The translations under genes and the position numbers were made by a program. From positions 1-10,461 of the forward strand of contig JAFVWD010000016.1 in assembly GCA_017501865.1 (NCBI GenBank): a stretch of DNA of 10,461 nt. Direction: 5' to 3'. The DNA is from Clostridia bacterium. GTDB lineage: Bacteria; Bacillota; Clostridia; Oscillospirales; Acutalibacteraceae. Below, one piece after another: positions 1 through 7,023 of the stretch; position 1 is the first letter of the stretch, and each line of letters begins with the position of its first letter. The notes below the pieces were generated by a model that did no database searches, was not told the origin of the DNA, and saw only the letters and a program-made list of their open reading frames with translations.

Positions 1-237
1 ATCCTTAGTGCGACGGGCACGTTCTGCTATGCCAAGCTTCTTTTCCATATCGAAAAGCTGAGTTTCGGCACGTTTTATCGCATCGCGCACACCCTGACGT
101 GTTATGCCCTCATTCTCGGCAATTTCAGAAAGAGAAAGGTCATCGTTGTAGTAATAATCAATGAACTTACGCTGATTTTCAGTTAACATCTCGCCATAGT
201 AGTCTGTAAGCAAAACTACATCAAGATTCTTCGCCAT
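1..237 (-). CDS. ylxM: YlxM-family (UPF0122) HTH protein, partial
   Basis: This is the first 79 codons of a gene that runs off the left edge of the window, so its 3' end is missing. YlxM proteins are small (about 110-120 residues), sigma-70 region-4-like, and usually encoded immediately upstream of ffh (signal recognition particle protein); ffh would be expected beyond position 1. Visible features are an LTENQRKFIDYYYNDDLSL segment (residues 18-36) and a helix-turn-helix at about residues 36-56 (SEIAENEGITRQGVRDAIKR), the typical signature of the family. The ATG at 237 was chosen. An in-frame TTG lies directly before it, preceded by two TGA stops, so at most one residue could be added. An AAAGGG ribosome site lies about 12 bases upstream of the ATG (9 from the TTG). 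The DNA-binding fold and the palindromes around its promoter make autoregulation plausible, which is inference. Confidence 0.9.
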   Translation of the reverse strand, partial: MAKNLDVVLLTDYYGEMLTENQRKFIDYYYNDDLSLSEIAENEGITRQGVRDAIKRAETQLFDMEKKLGIAERARRTKD

Positions 238-272
238 CAATCATCACACCCTTTCAAATTTTCTGCCAAAGA

Positions 273-294
273 TGTAAAGCAAAAGCACTTTACA
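273..294 (-). promoter_or_regulatory. 22-bp palindrome just downstream of the ylxM promoter (candidate operator)
   Basis: On the minus strand this element starts TGTAAAG and ends CTTTACA, giving perfect 7-base arms around an 8-base centre. It begins at about the predicted transcription start of ylxM, so a bound protein would block initiation. In RNA it could also form a leader hairpin. A similar element of equal length lies at 347-368, on the other side of the promoter. The bound protein is unknown; YlxM itself is the nearest candidate. Confidence 0.5.
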
Positions 295-301
295 GACACG
301 C

Positions 302-330
302 ATTATAGCAGAGTATTCCGCTAATGTCAA
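302..330 (-). promoter_or_regulatory. Consensus sigma-A promoter of ylxM
   Basis: On the minus strand there is a perfect -35 TTGACA (325-330) and a perfect -10 TATAAT (302-307), separated by 17 bases. Transcription would begin near 295 and leave a leader of roughly 58 nt before the ylxM start at 237. Such an exact match suggests strong housekeeping expression, possibly held in check by the flanking palindromes. Confidence 0.9.
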
Positions 331-340
331 TACTAATTTC

Positions 341-368
341 AAAAAATGTAAAAGTTTTTTACTTTACA
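341..368 (-). terminator. AT-rich hairpin plus T-run after the ceramidase-like gene; also palindrome copy 2
   Basis: Two bases after the TAG stop of the gene ending at 370, the minus strand carries TGTAAAGT, a loop of A residues, ACTTTTACA, and then six T. The position and the T-run fit an intrinsic terminator, but the stem is short and poor in G+C, so it would be weak. The 22-bp stem region (347-368) also shares its ends (TGTAAAGT and TTTACA) and its length with the palindrome at 273-294. It could therefore be an upstream operator for ylxM instead, or as well. Confidence 0.5.
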
Positions 369-369
369 C

Positions 370-2133
370 CTATTTTAAATCCTTAAAAGCTCTTACAAGA
401 GTTGATGCTGTTTCTTTTCCGAAAGAAAAGATTTCAAGGTAATGATTACCGAAAAGCTTTTTCATAATTTTGCTTGTACCTAAAAACATCATTGAGAAAT
501 CATTGTCAGGAATAATATACCCCATAGCATCATTTGTAAGACCGAATACAGTAAGCTCTTCGTATTCGAGCACATCCTTCAGAGCCGGCTCGCTGAAATC
601 TTCACCGGAGAAAGAGTATTCCTTCTTAAGTGTATCTGAACCGCTTATAATATCCGGTTCAATTTCTCCCGGAATAAATGCAACCTTTAACTCGTTACCC
701 AACTCCATTACACCTATTTCGGTTACAGATTCATACTTTTTATTGTCTGATTTTAAAACTGTGTAATTACCAACCTTCACCTTGGATATCAATTCAAATA
801 TAGGATTACCAACCTTAATCGGAACCTCTTTTGTCCTTATTTTCAATACAGGCTCAAGCTCTTTTTCTTCAATAACCTCTTCACCTTTTTTCTCAATCCA
901 TTCGCGGTAATTACTTACTCTGTCAGAGAATATTATTGATTCTGCCTCATACTTTTCAGGATTAAGTAAATCATCTGCAAATATTTCTTCATTTGTTTTA
1001 GTCATAGCAAGGGTTATTCTGCCGAGCTCATTTCCTACCGCTTTTGCCTGATTTTCAAATGTATAAACATCTGCGTAAAGTCTTGTAGGATAAACTGCCG
1101 CAACTGCGCCATTGAAGAAAATAGCATTATTACCTGCCTTTTCAAGATAATCGCACAATGAATAAACAAAGTCACCCGAAATATTTTCGCCTGTACCCTT
1201 ACCTTCTTCGCTCATAGAGTTTATATACGGGTGGGCACTGAAATTCACAAGAACTGTATCATTTTTTGATTTGTCATCAGGCGAAAATCTTATTCTTAAA
1301 AGCTGACATGAGCAGTCGTATGGCTCACGTCTGTCCCACACATAGCCTTTTATGCCACGTTCCTTTAACGGAGCATTTTCACTTACATATTTTTCAGAGG
1401 AGCTACCCATATAGGCCTTGTAAAGCTTACCCGGTGTTTTTTGAGAAACAGCTTCTTTTATAGTTTCTGTGATTTTGTTATAAAGGAACTCCATATACTC
1501 CTCATCGCAGGAGTCCATAAGCTCGCCCTGACCTTTAATTAAAACCTTGCGGTTATTCTTGAACACCTCAATAATTCTGCCCCATATCCCCATAGTATCA
1601 ATAGAGCTGTGTGTATGAGTAGATGAGATGTTTAAAGATGAAATATTATTTTCCTCCATAAACCCACTGAGTCTCTGACGTATAATTTTCACACATCTGT
1701 TTGAAAGACCTATACAGTCAACGACAGCAAAAACGGACAGAGCGCCTTCTGTTGTACCAAGGCAAATTGCCCTGACTCTTATATCATCAAGAACACCTGT
1801 GGGGAATCTTGCAGGAAAACGGGTCACTCCGCCTATACAATATTCCTTAATCAGAATATCATCCGGTAAAATACTGTTTTGCGCATAACCCAAAACCCAT
1901 TTTGAATTTTTCGCGGATTCGTTAACAAGATTGGTTTCCTGCTTAGCAGAAGCAATTTCTTCGGAATCAATATTTACAGCAGGTTCAGGAAGTCCGTCTG
2001 AAAATTTACCTATTGCTTTTACAAAAGCCTTTGAGCACATATTTGCTCTGTCTTTCATCGGCATTTTGTAAAATGCTGCACCCAAACCGATTGCTGCAGC
2101 ACCTATTGCCGCACGTTTTAAATTCTTTTTCAT
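370..2133 (-). CDS. Membrane-anchored neutral/alkaline ceramidase-superfamily protein
   Basis: This 587-residue protein has a basic N-terminus followed by a short hydrophobic stretch (residues 8-21, AAIGAAAIGLGAAF), probably an uncleaved membrane anchor or signal. Superfamily motifs appear in the expected order: STHTHS (171-176), NFSAHPYINS (297-306, His301), ISGDF (318-322), PGE (488-490) and GLTNDAMGYI (531-540, Tyr539). By family knowledge the first His motif, the later His, the Glu and the Tyr are the zinc ligands of neutral ceramidases. The loop that carries the nucleophile in true ceramidases (GDVSPN) or GDxxP in distant relatives reads NGAVAAVYP (341-349), with no Ser. Ceramide cleavage is therefore doubtful, and the substrate is unknown. 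The start at 2133 has an AGAGG site 8 bases upstream, inside the end of the previous gene, so translation is probably coupled. Confidence 0.75.
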   Translation of the reverse strand: MKKNLKRAAIGAAAIGLGAAFYKMPMKDRANMCSKAFVKAIGKFSDGLPEPAVNIDSEEIASAKQETNLVNESAKNSKWVLGYAQNSILPDDILIKEYCIGGVTRFPARFPTGVLDDIRVRAICLGTTEGALSVFAVVDCIGLSNRCVKIIRQRLSGFMEENNISSLNISSTHTHSSIDTMGIWGRIIEVFKNNRKVLIKGQGELMDSCDEEYMEFLYNKITETIKEAVSQKTPGKLYKAYMGSSSEKYVSENAPLKERGIKGYVWDRREPYDCSCQLLRIRFSPDDKSKNDTVLVNFSAHPYINSMSEEGKGTGENISGDFVYSLCDYLEKAGNNAIFFNGAVAAVYPTRLYADVYTFENQAKAVGNELGRITLAMTKTNEEIFADDLLNPEKYEAESIIFSDRVSNYREWIEKKGEEVIEEKELEPVLKIRTKEVPIKVGNPIFELISKVKVGNYTVLKSDNKKYESVTEIGVMELGNELKVAFIPGEIEPDIISGSDTLKKEYSFSGEDFSEPALKDVLEYEELTVFGLTNDAMGYIIPDNDFSMMFLGTSKIMKKLFGNHYLEIFSFGKETASTLVRAFKDLK

Positions 2134-2136
2134 AAA

Positions 2137-3684
2137 TTAAACCTCTTCAGCTTTATTTACTGCCGCATCAAACCGTTTTGTTATTTCATCAGCCTCTGTG
2201 CGGTCTTTTATAATTGTATTATTGAACATTGCATTTACTTCATCTACAGATTTTAATAAAGCATCCTTTATATCTGCAGGTAAATCTTTTTTCAATAAAT
2301 CATCCACCTTTGGTAAAAGCCTGTATTTTATTCTGAATACATCCCTCGTTCCGTTAAACTGAGGAAAACGTTCATCTGAATAAACATCTGTAAATTTCTC
2401 ATTTGTAAGAATTTCTTTGCACAGAAGAAGCGCCACATCATTATAAGCAGTATCATCATGAACCTGTTTCTTAAAGCAGAAAACAGAATCCGGAAAAACA
2501 GAAGTGCTTAAGTCTACCGTTCCGTCAGGTGAGACGTGGTTATGATTTTCGTTTTTACAGCCATCATATACCGCTTTATAATCTTCCGGTAATTTTTCAC
2601 CAACCGCTGCAGCGGTACCACCGAGTGATGCAGATTTAAAATCTACGATTGAATCTGAATTGAGATTTTTTGTACCTGCAATAGGCAAAAGCGGTAAACC
2701 GTAACCACAGACGGCAAAGAATTCAGTTCCCTGACTTTCTATCTTTTTCAGTAACTGCCGTAAATTACTCTGCGCACTGAAAAAGCGGTCTGTTTTAGCT
2801 CTGAGAACCTTGTATTCTTCGCCTGAAATATATTTATCTCTGAATTCCTCATACTTTTCGTGAGGTATAACCGCCCACATTCCGGGGCAATTTTTCAGGA
2901 AGGTTTCAAGAATTCCGTCAATCAAAGCTTCTACAATATGTTCAGCAGTAGCTTCACCCAATTTTTTCAGCAATTTTTCCATTGTCTTAATCGTATCTGA
3001 ATCAAGAAACATCTGCAATAATGCATACGGATTTGACAAATCAAGATTTTTTGAGAAAACATCTGCAATCAGCGTTGAGCCGTTAGCGGCAGGAACAAAA
3101 TAACATACACGGTTTACATCATTTTTCTCTCCGTAAGCATCAAAATAAGCAGTGGCAATGGAACCGCCGAGACTTACAGGAATTAAATTCACCTTACTAT
3201 GACCTGTCTCTTTTTTTACATTTTGTATGTAACTGTCAAGCCGTTCTGCAGTTTCGTAAGGCTGTCCGAATGAATTATATGCAAAAAAATAAAGGTGATC
3301 TTCTCCGATTACCTCTGCAAGAGTTTCCATCGGAACCATTTTATATATGTAACGCTTATCATCAGGCTTACAATTCTTTAATGAGCGACCGTCATAATCT
3401 ACTATATGAAGATTTTCTGTTGAGACACCCTCTTTGTTGACTCTTAAGGCAGAAACTGCATCTGATACAGCATTTTTTAGTTTCTTGCAAAAAGGCTTGT
3501 CGTTTTTTGTAATTAACATTCCTATAGCAGAAGGTATCAGTTTTTTTACAAGTGGCTTCGCTTCAATATCAATAGGCCATGCACATTTTATCCTTTCATT
3601 TGCAGAAGAATATAAATCTACCTTTGATTGACCTATACCCGGAACAATTATTGTCGGACAATAACCACAATTGCACTTTTCCAT
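2137..3684 (-). CDS. LCAT-like alpha/beta hydrolase (lipase/acyltransferase fold)
   Basis: This protein resembles lecithin:cholesterol acyltransferase-family hydrolases. Residue numbers are counted from the farthest start at 3735. It shows VPGIGQS (31-37, oxyanion region), a nucleophile elbow LIPVSLGGS (184-192, Ser188), DGTVD (404-408, Asp404 as probable acid) and QVHDD (424-428, His426 as probable base). The elbow has Pro where the GxSxG first Gly normally sits. No signal peptide or membrane segment is visible, so it is probably cytoplasmic or leaves by another route. The frame is open up to an ATG at 3735, but neither that ATG nor the one at 3714 has a well-spaced ribosome site. The ATG at 3684 has AAAGGA 11 bases upstream and gives 515 residues, so it was chosen. 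It is the first gene of a two-gene operon with the ceramidase-like gene 3 bp downstream, suggesting a shared lipid or ester substrate. The true substrate is not evident. Confidence 0.75.
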   Translation of the reverse strand: MEKCNCGYCPTIIVPGIGQSKVDLYSSANERIKCAWPIDIEAKPLVKKLIPSAIGMLITKNDKPFCKKLKNAVSDAVSALRVNKEGVSTENLHIVDYDGRSLKNCKPDDKRYIYKMVPMETLAEVIGEDHLYFFAYNSFGQPYETAERLDSYIQNVKKETGHSKVNLIPVSLGGSIATAYFDAYGEKNDVNRVCYFVPAANGSTLIADVFSKNLDLSNPYALLQMFLDSDTIKTMEKLLKKLGEATAEHIVEALIDGILETFLKNCPGMWAVIPHEKYEEFRDKYISGEEYKVLRAKTDRFFSAQSNLRQLLKKIESQGTEFFAVCGYGLPLLPIAGTKNLNSDSIVDFKSASLGGTAAAVGEKLPEDYKAVYDGCKNENHNHVSPDGTVDLSTSVFPDSVFCFKKQVHDDTAYNDVALLLCKEILTNEKFTDVYSDERFPQFNGTRDVFRIKYRLLPKVDDLLKKDLPADIKDALLKSVDEVNAMFNNTIIKDRTEADEITKRFDAAVNKAEEV

Positions 3685-3695
3685 AAATTTAAATA

Positions 3696-3701
3696 TCCTT
3701 T
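3696..3701 (-). promoter_or_regulatory. Ribosome binding site favouring the 3684 start
   Basis: The minus strand reads AAAGGA here, 11 bases before the ATG at 3684. The upstream ATG at 3735 is preceded only by A and T, and the ATG at 3714 has AAAGG only 2 bases away, too close to work well. The spacing for 3684 is on the long side, so the choice is moderate. Confidence 0.45.
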
Positions 3702-3764
3702 CAGGAAAATTCATAACCTTTATTTTACCATACATTATATTTTATATCAACAAGAAACTCATTC

Positions 3765-3792
3765 GTTATAATTAACAAAATACTTAACGCAA
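3765..3792 (-). promoter_or_regulatory. Weak candidate promoter for the LCAT-like/ceramidase-like operon
   Basis: On the minus strand, TTGCGT (3787-3792) and TATAAC (3765-3770) are 16 bases apart. The -10 matches 5 of 6 and the -35 only 3 of 6. Another TATAAT lies at 3734-3739, overlapping the farthest ATG, but it has no recognisable -35. Either would transcribe the operon from the start at 3684. Confidence 0.3.
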
Positions 3793-3820
3793 GTTTGTAA
3801 AAGTTAAAATCATAAATTTA

Positions 3821-3849
3821 TTGAATTACTATTATCGTTGGTGTAAAAT
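3821..3849 (+). promoter_or_regulatory. Candidate sigma-A promoter of the glycyl radical enzyme operon
   Basis: TTGAAT (3821-3826) and TAAAAT (3844-3849) are separated by 17 bases, matching the consensus 4 of 6 and 5 of 6. Transcription would start near 3856, about 34 nt before the activase ATG at 3890. That ATG has only a modest AGG ribosome site followed by seven T. The surrounding divergent spacer (3736-3889) is very AT-rich and holds no gene. Confidence 0.45.
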
Positions 3850-3889
3850 TACTTTAACTATACTATTATATTAATGAGCAGGTTTTTTT

Positions 3890-4633
3890 ATGGATGACTC
3901 TCTTTTTGTTTTTCAGAAGGGCTTCAACTTTTCTCAGGACGGACCCGGAAACAGACTCGTGTACCACCTTTCAGGGTGTAATATGATATGCCCCTGGTGT
4001 TCTAATCCTGAAGGTATGAAAAAAGAAGACTATTCTCAAAAATACTCTCTGTCGGAAATATTCGACGAAATAATTTCTTGTAAAATGATGTTTTTTGATA
4101 ACGGTGGTGTTACATTTACAGGTGGAGAGGTTTCTCTTCAGGCAACAGCGCTTTCAAGGCTTATAAAAAACCTGAAGGATGCCGGAATACACACCTGCAT
4201 TGAAACAAATGCCTCATTGAAGGACACGGAAAAATTAATTCCTTTGGTTGACTATATGATTGCAGATTTCAAATCGCCTGATAAAGAACTGCTTAAAGCT
4301 GTCACCGGTGGAAATCTTGAAATTATAAAGCAAAACATTATAAAAAGAGTTGAACTCAACAAACCACTGCTTATAAGAATACCTCTCATAAATAATTTTA
4401 ATACGGGTCAGAAAAACGCAGAGCTTTTCTCAGAATTTTTCAGAACACTTTACAAAAAAAGTGAAAGCAAAGAAATTTATGCAGAAATACTTACATATCA
4501 TGAATTCGGCAAAGATAAATACAAAAATCTGAATTTAAGCTACAGCTTCAATGACGGTTTTGTTTCTTCCGAGCAAGTAAATCTGCTGAAAAGTGAATTG
4601 TTAAAAAACGATGTAAAAATAATAAAAACGTAA
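3890..4633 (+). CDS. Glycyl radical enzyme activase (radical SAM, PflA-like)
   Basis: This 247-residue radical-SAM protein would use a [4Fe-4S] cluster and S-adenosylmethionine to abstract hydrogen from the glycine of its partner GRE, encoded next in the operon. It has a DGPGNR element (17-22; usually DGPGIR), the cluster motif SGCNMICPWCSNPEG (28-42; Cys30, Cys34, Cys37), the SAM-binding TFTGGE (75-80), an IETNAS strand (104-109) and a C-terminal YHEFGKDKY (203-211), as in pyruvate formate-lyase activases. Beyond the three cluster cysteines there are only Cys64 and Cys103. The eight-cysteine ferredoxin-like insert common in activases of dehydratase-type GREs is therefore absent, and the length matches the short PflA-type form. 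It is the first gene of the operon, 12 bp before the GRE. Its dependence on that GRE is inferred from adjacency. Confidence 0.92.
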   Translation: MDDSLFVFQKGFNFSQDGPGNRLVYHLSGCNMICPWCSNPEGMKKEDYSQKYSLSEIFDEIISCKMMFFDNGGVTFTGGEVSLQATALSRLIKNLKDAGIHTCIETNASLKDTEKLIPLVDYMIADFKSPDKELLKAVTGGNLEIIKQNIIKRVELNKPLLIRIPLINNFNTGQKNAELFSEFFRTLYKKSESKEIYAEILTYHEFGKDKYKNLNLSYSFNDGFVSSEQVNLLKSELLKNDVKIIKT

Positions 4634-4645
4634 TGGGATGATTTT

Positions 4646-7012
4646 ATGTACAAATTTAACGCAAATATTTTAACGGAAATGGCAAACAAATTATTTAAGG
4701 AGGAGCGCAAAATCAATCATCTTGAAGGTTGGTTCGTGATTAAGGAAACAGAGAATAAATTCGAAGAAAAATACAAGGATTTTTCTCCTATGAAAAAAGC
4801 TGCATTAAAATTCCAGGAAGCAGTTAAGGTTCTCCCGATTTCTATTAGTGAAAATGCAATTTTTGCAGGAACTCAAAGAGATGCCTTTGCAAGAAGCTAC
4901 GCACTTATAAATCCTTCATTTAAAGTAGAAACCTTTGCGGGATATTGTGATCCGACTGCTGTATTTGATGACATTGACCCTACCGAAGAATTCACAAAGG
5001 AACGTATAGAAAAGCTCAGAGAGGCAGAAAAAAACACACCTTATGTTAAAACTCTCTCAGAGGTTTATGATTCCTGTGAAAATCTTACAGGTGAGGTTGC
5101 ATTTTTCATTGAGCAGGTTACAGGACACCTTATACCCGATATGCGCTCAGTTTTAAAATACGGTGTTAAAAAGCTTTTATCGCAAATAGATTTAAAGCTC
5201 GCTTCTTGTCCGCAAGAGTTGAAAGAAAATTACGAGGCAATGAAAATCTCTTTAGAAACAGTACTTTTACTCACTGAGAGATATAAGACAATTGCTGAAG
5301 AATCGCTCGAAAAAGCAAGAGGTGAACGAAAAGAACAGCTTGAATTAATGGTAAACACCTTGAGCAGAGTCCCGTTTGAGCCTGCCCAAGGCTTATACGA
5401 AGCTATACAGAGCTATATTTTAATGTGGGAAACTATGTGTCTTGAACAAGCACCTAACCCATTCGCCTTTTCTGTAGGTAATGCCGACAGAATTTTCGAG
5501 CCGTTCAGAGCAAAAGAAAATCTTTCAAGAGATGTTACCGCAGCTCTTTTAAAGCATTTCCTTGTATTTTTCAATGTTGGCGACAGAAGCTGGGCAATTT
5601 CTCAGAACCTTATAATAAGCGGTCGTGACAAAAACGGAAACGACCTTACAAACGATACTACATATGCACTTCTTGATGCTTACTATGATATGAATTTACC
5701 TCAGCCGATTTTATCAGTTAAGCTTCACAAAAACACACCTGACAAGCTCTACGAGGAGCTTGGAAGATTTTTGTTTACACCGGGTTGTCTTACACCCTCG
5801 CTCTTTAATGATGATTCACTTTACGAGGTACTTCAGGATGCCGGTGTGGATGTTGATGATATTGAAGATACTTCAATTGCAGGCTGCCAGGAGCCGCTTA
5901 TAATGGGCAAGGATAACGGTAACACGACTAACAGTTGGTTCAATCTTGGTAAAATTCTTGAATTAACCTTGAATAACGGATATTCAACTGTAACCGGTGA
6001 AAAAATTGCTGACTTACCTTCAGAAAAAACAGATGCACTCACCACACTTAAAAATGCGCGTGAAAATTTCTACAGAAATGCTGAATTTTTCTGTGACGAA
6101 ATGGTAAAAGCGGCTAACGGTGCTTCAGTTGCAATTTCACATCTTCCCGTGCCTTTCTTAAGTACAGTTATGGGTGGAATTGAAACAGGCTATGACGTAA
6201 GAGATATTAAAAACCAAGGTACTAAATATAACGGCAGTGGTTGTCTTATACACGGAATAAGTGTAGTAGCTGACTCGTTTGTTGCCATTGATAAATTGCT
6301 TAGTGAGCGTCCGCAGGATGCCGAAAGGCTTTTAAATGCTTTAAAAACCAACTTTGAGGGAGAAGAAGAGCTCAGAGAGTTCTTACTTTCAGCACCCAAA
6401 TTCGGAAACAATTCAGAAAAAGCGGATAACGAAGCAGTTGAACTAACAAACAAAATAGCCGATATGGTAAGAAGCAGAAAGAATTATCTGGGTAACCCGT
6501 TCCGTCCTGATTTTTCTACACCTTCAACACATCTTCTTTACGGATATTGGGTAGGCGCTTTGCCATGCGGAAGAAAATCAAGAGATATGCTCAACTATGG
6601 TCTTGACCCACTTTACGGTGAAGCTCAGAACGGTTTGGGCTTCAGAACGCTCTCATTAATGAAATTACCATTCTTAAAAATGTGTGGCGGTTATGCTTCC
6701 CACTTCGGAATAGATCCGAAGTATTTCACTACAGATTCATATGAAGAGAAAGGTATTAAATTCAAAAACAAAGTTATGAAGCCTCTTTTCTTCAACGAAC
6801 TTAACAACTCTGTAGCACCTTTCTATCTTTATGTTAATGTTACAACTGCAGAAATTCTCAGAAAAGTTCTTGCCGAACCGAAAAAATATGCACCTTCAGG
6901 TGTATATATAATGAGAATACACGGAACATTTGTCAACTTCCTTGATTTGTCACCCGCGATTCAACAGGATATTATAAAGAGGCTCGATCCTCAATCAACT
7001 ACTATTTGCTGA
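4646..7012 (+). CDS. Glycyl radical enzyme, PFL-like superfamily, divergent subclass
   Basis: This 788-residue protein is full length for the pyruvate formate-lyase/dehydratase superfamily. The thiyl-radical loop is SIAGCQEPLIMG (410-421), giving Cys414 as radical carrier and Glu416 as probable general base. The single Cys-x-Glu is the pattern of dehydratase and lyase GREs, not the adjacent Cys-Cys pair of true PFL. The C-terminal loop is MRIHGTFVNFLDLSP (756-770), with Gly760 as the glycyl radical, 28 residues from the end as expected. Other family marks are PKFGNNSEKADNEAV (584-598) and GALPCGRKS (637-645, matching GATPDGR). Compared with the common forms GCVEP and RVxGY, both signatures are altered. 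The start has a GGGATG-like site 7-8 bases upstream. The next genes encode a sugar kinase and an isomerase, so a carbohydrate-type substrate is likely. It might act like the E. coli YbiW/PflD group, reported to open anhydro-hexitol phosphates, but that is inference. Confidence 0.9.
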   Translation: MYKFNANILTEMANKLFKEERKINHLEGWFVIKETENKFEEKYKDFSPMKKAALKFQEAVKVLPISISENAIFAGTQRDAFARSYALINPSFKVETFAGYCDPTAVFDDIDPTEEFTKERIEKLREAEKNTPYVKTLSEVYDSCENLTGEVAFFIEQVTGHLIPDMRSVLKYGVKKLLSQIDLKLASCPQELKENYEAMKISLETVLLLTERYKTIAEESLEKARGERKEQLELMVNTLSRVPFEPAQGLYEAIQSYILMWETMCLEQAPNPFAFSVGNADRIFEPFRAKENLSRDVTAALLKHFLVFFNVGDRSWAISQNLIISGRDKNGNDLTNDTTYALLDAYYDMNLPQPILSVKLHKNTPDKLYEELGRFLFTPGCLTPSLFNDDSLYEVLQDAGVDVDDIEDTSIAGCQEPLIMGKDNGNTTNSWFNLGKILELTLNNGYSTVTGEKIADLPSEKTDALTTLKNARENFYRNAEFFCDEMVKAANGASVAISHLPVPFLSTVMGGIETGYDVRDIKNQGTKYNGSGCLIHGISVVADSFVAIDKLLSERPQDAERLLNALKTNFEGEEELREFLLSAPKFGNNSEKADNEAVELTNKIADMVRSRKNYLGNPFRPDFSTPSTHLLYGYWVGALPCGRKSRDMLNYGLDPLYGEAQNGLGFRTLSLMKLPFLKMCGGYASHFGIDPKYFTTDSYEEKGIKFKNKVMKPLFFNELNNSVAPFYLYVNVTTAEILRKVLAEPKKYAPSGVYIMRIHGTFVNFLDLSPAIQQDIIKRLDPQSTTIC

Positions 7013-7013
7013 T

Positions 7014-7017
7014 GGAG
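7014..7017 (+). promoter_or_regulatory. Ribosome binding site deciding the kinase start
   Basis: GGAG sits 6 bases before the ATG at 7024. A TTG at 7006 is also in frame but overlaps the end of the GRE gene and has no ribosome site. Starting at 7024 gives MNILGIDIGTT, the standard N-terminus of FGGY kinases. Confidence 0.75.
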
Positions 7018-7023
7018 AAAACT

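Noticed and set aside
3796..3860. TGTAAA half-sites in the divergent spacer as further copies of the ylxM palindrome
   Set aside because: TGTAAAAGT (3796-3804) and a TGTAAAAT...TTTAAC stretch (3842-3858) resemble the arms, but neither forms the 22-bp palindrome. Such words are expected by chance in AT-rich DNA.
3736..3889. Riboswitch or structured leader before the GRE operon
   Set aside because: The predicted transcript leader is only about 34 nt and the spacer has no G+C-rich stems or known aptamer core.
4646..7012. Ordinary pyruvate formate-lyase (PflB)
   Set aside because: True PFL has adjacent Cys-Cys in the active loop and an RVSGY glycyl motif. Here the loop has a single Cys in GCQEP and the glycyl motif is RIHGT.
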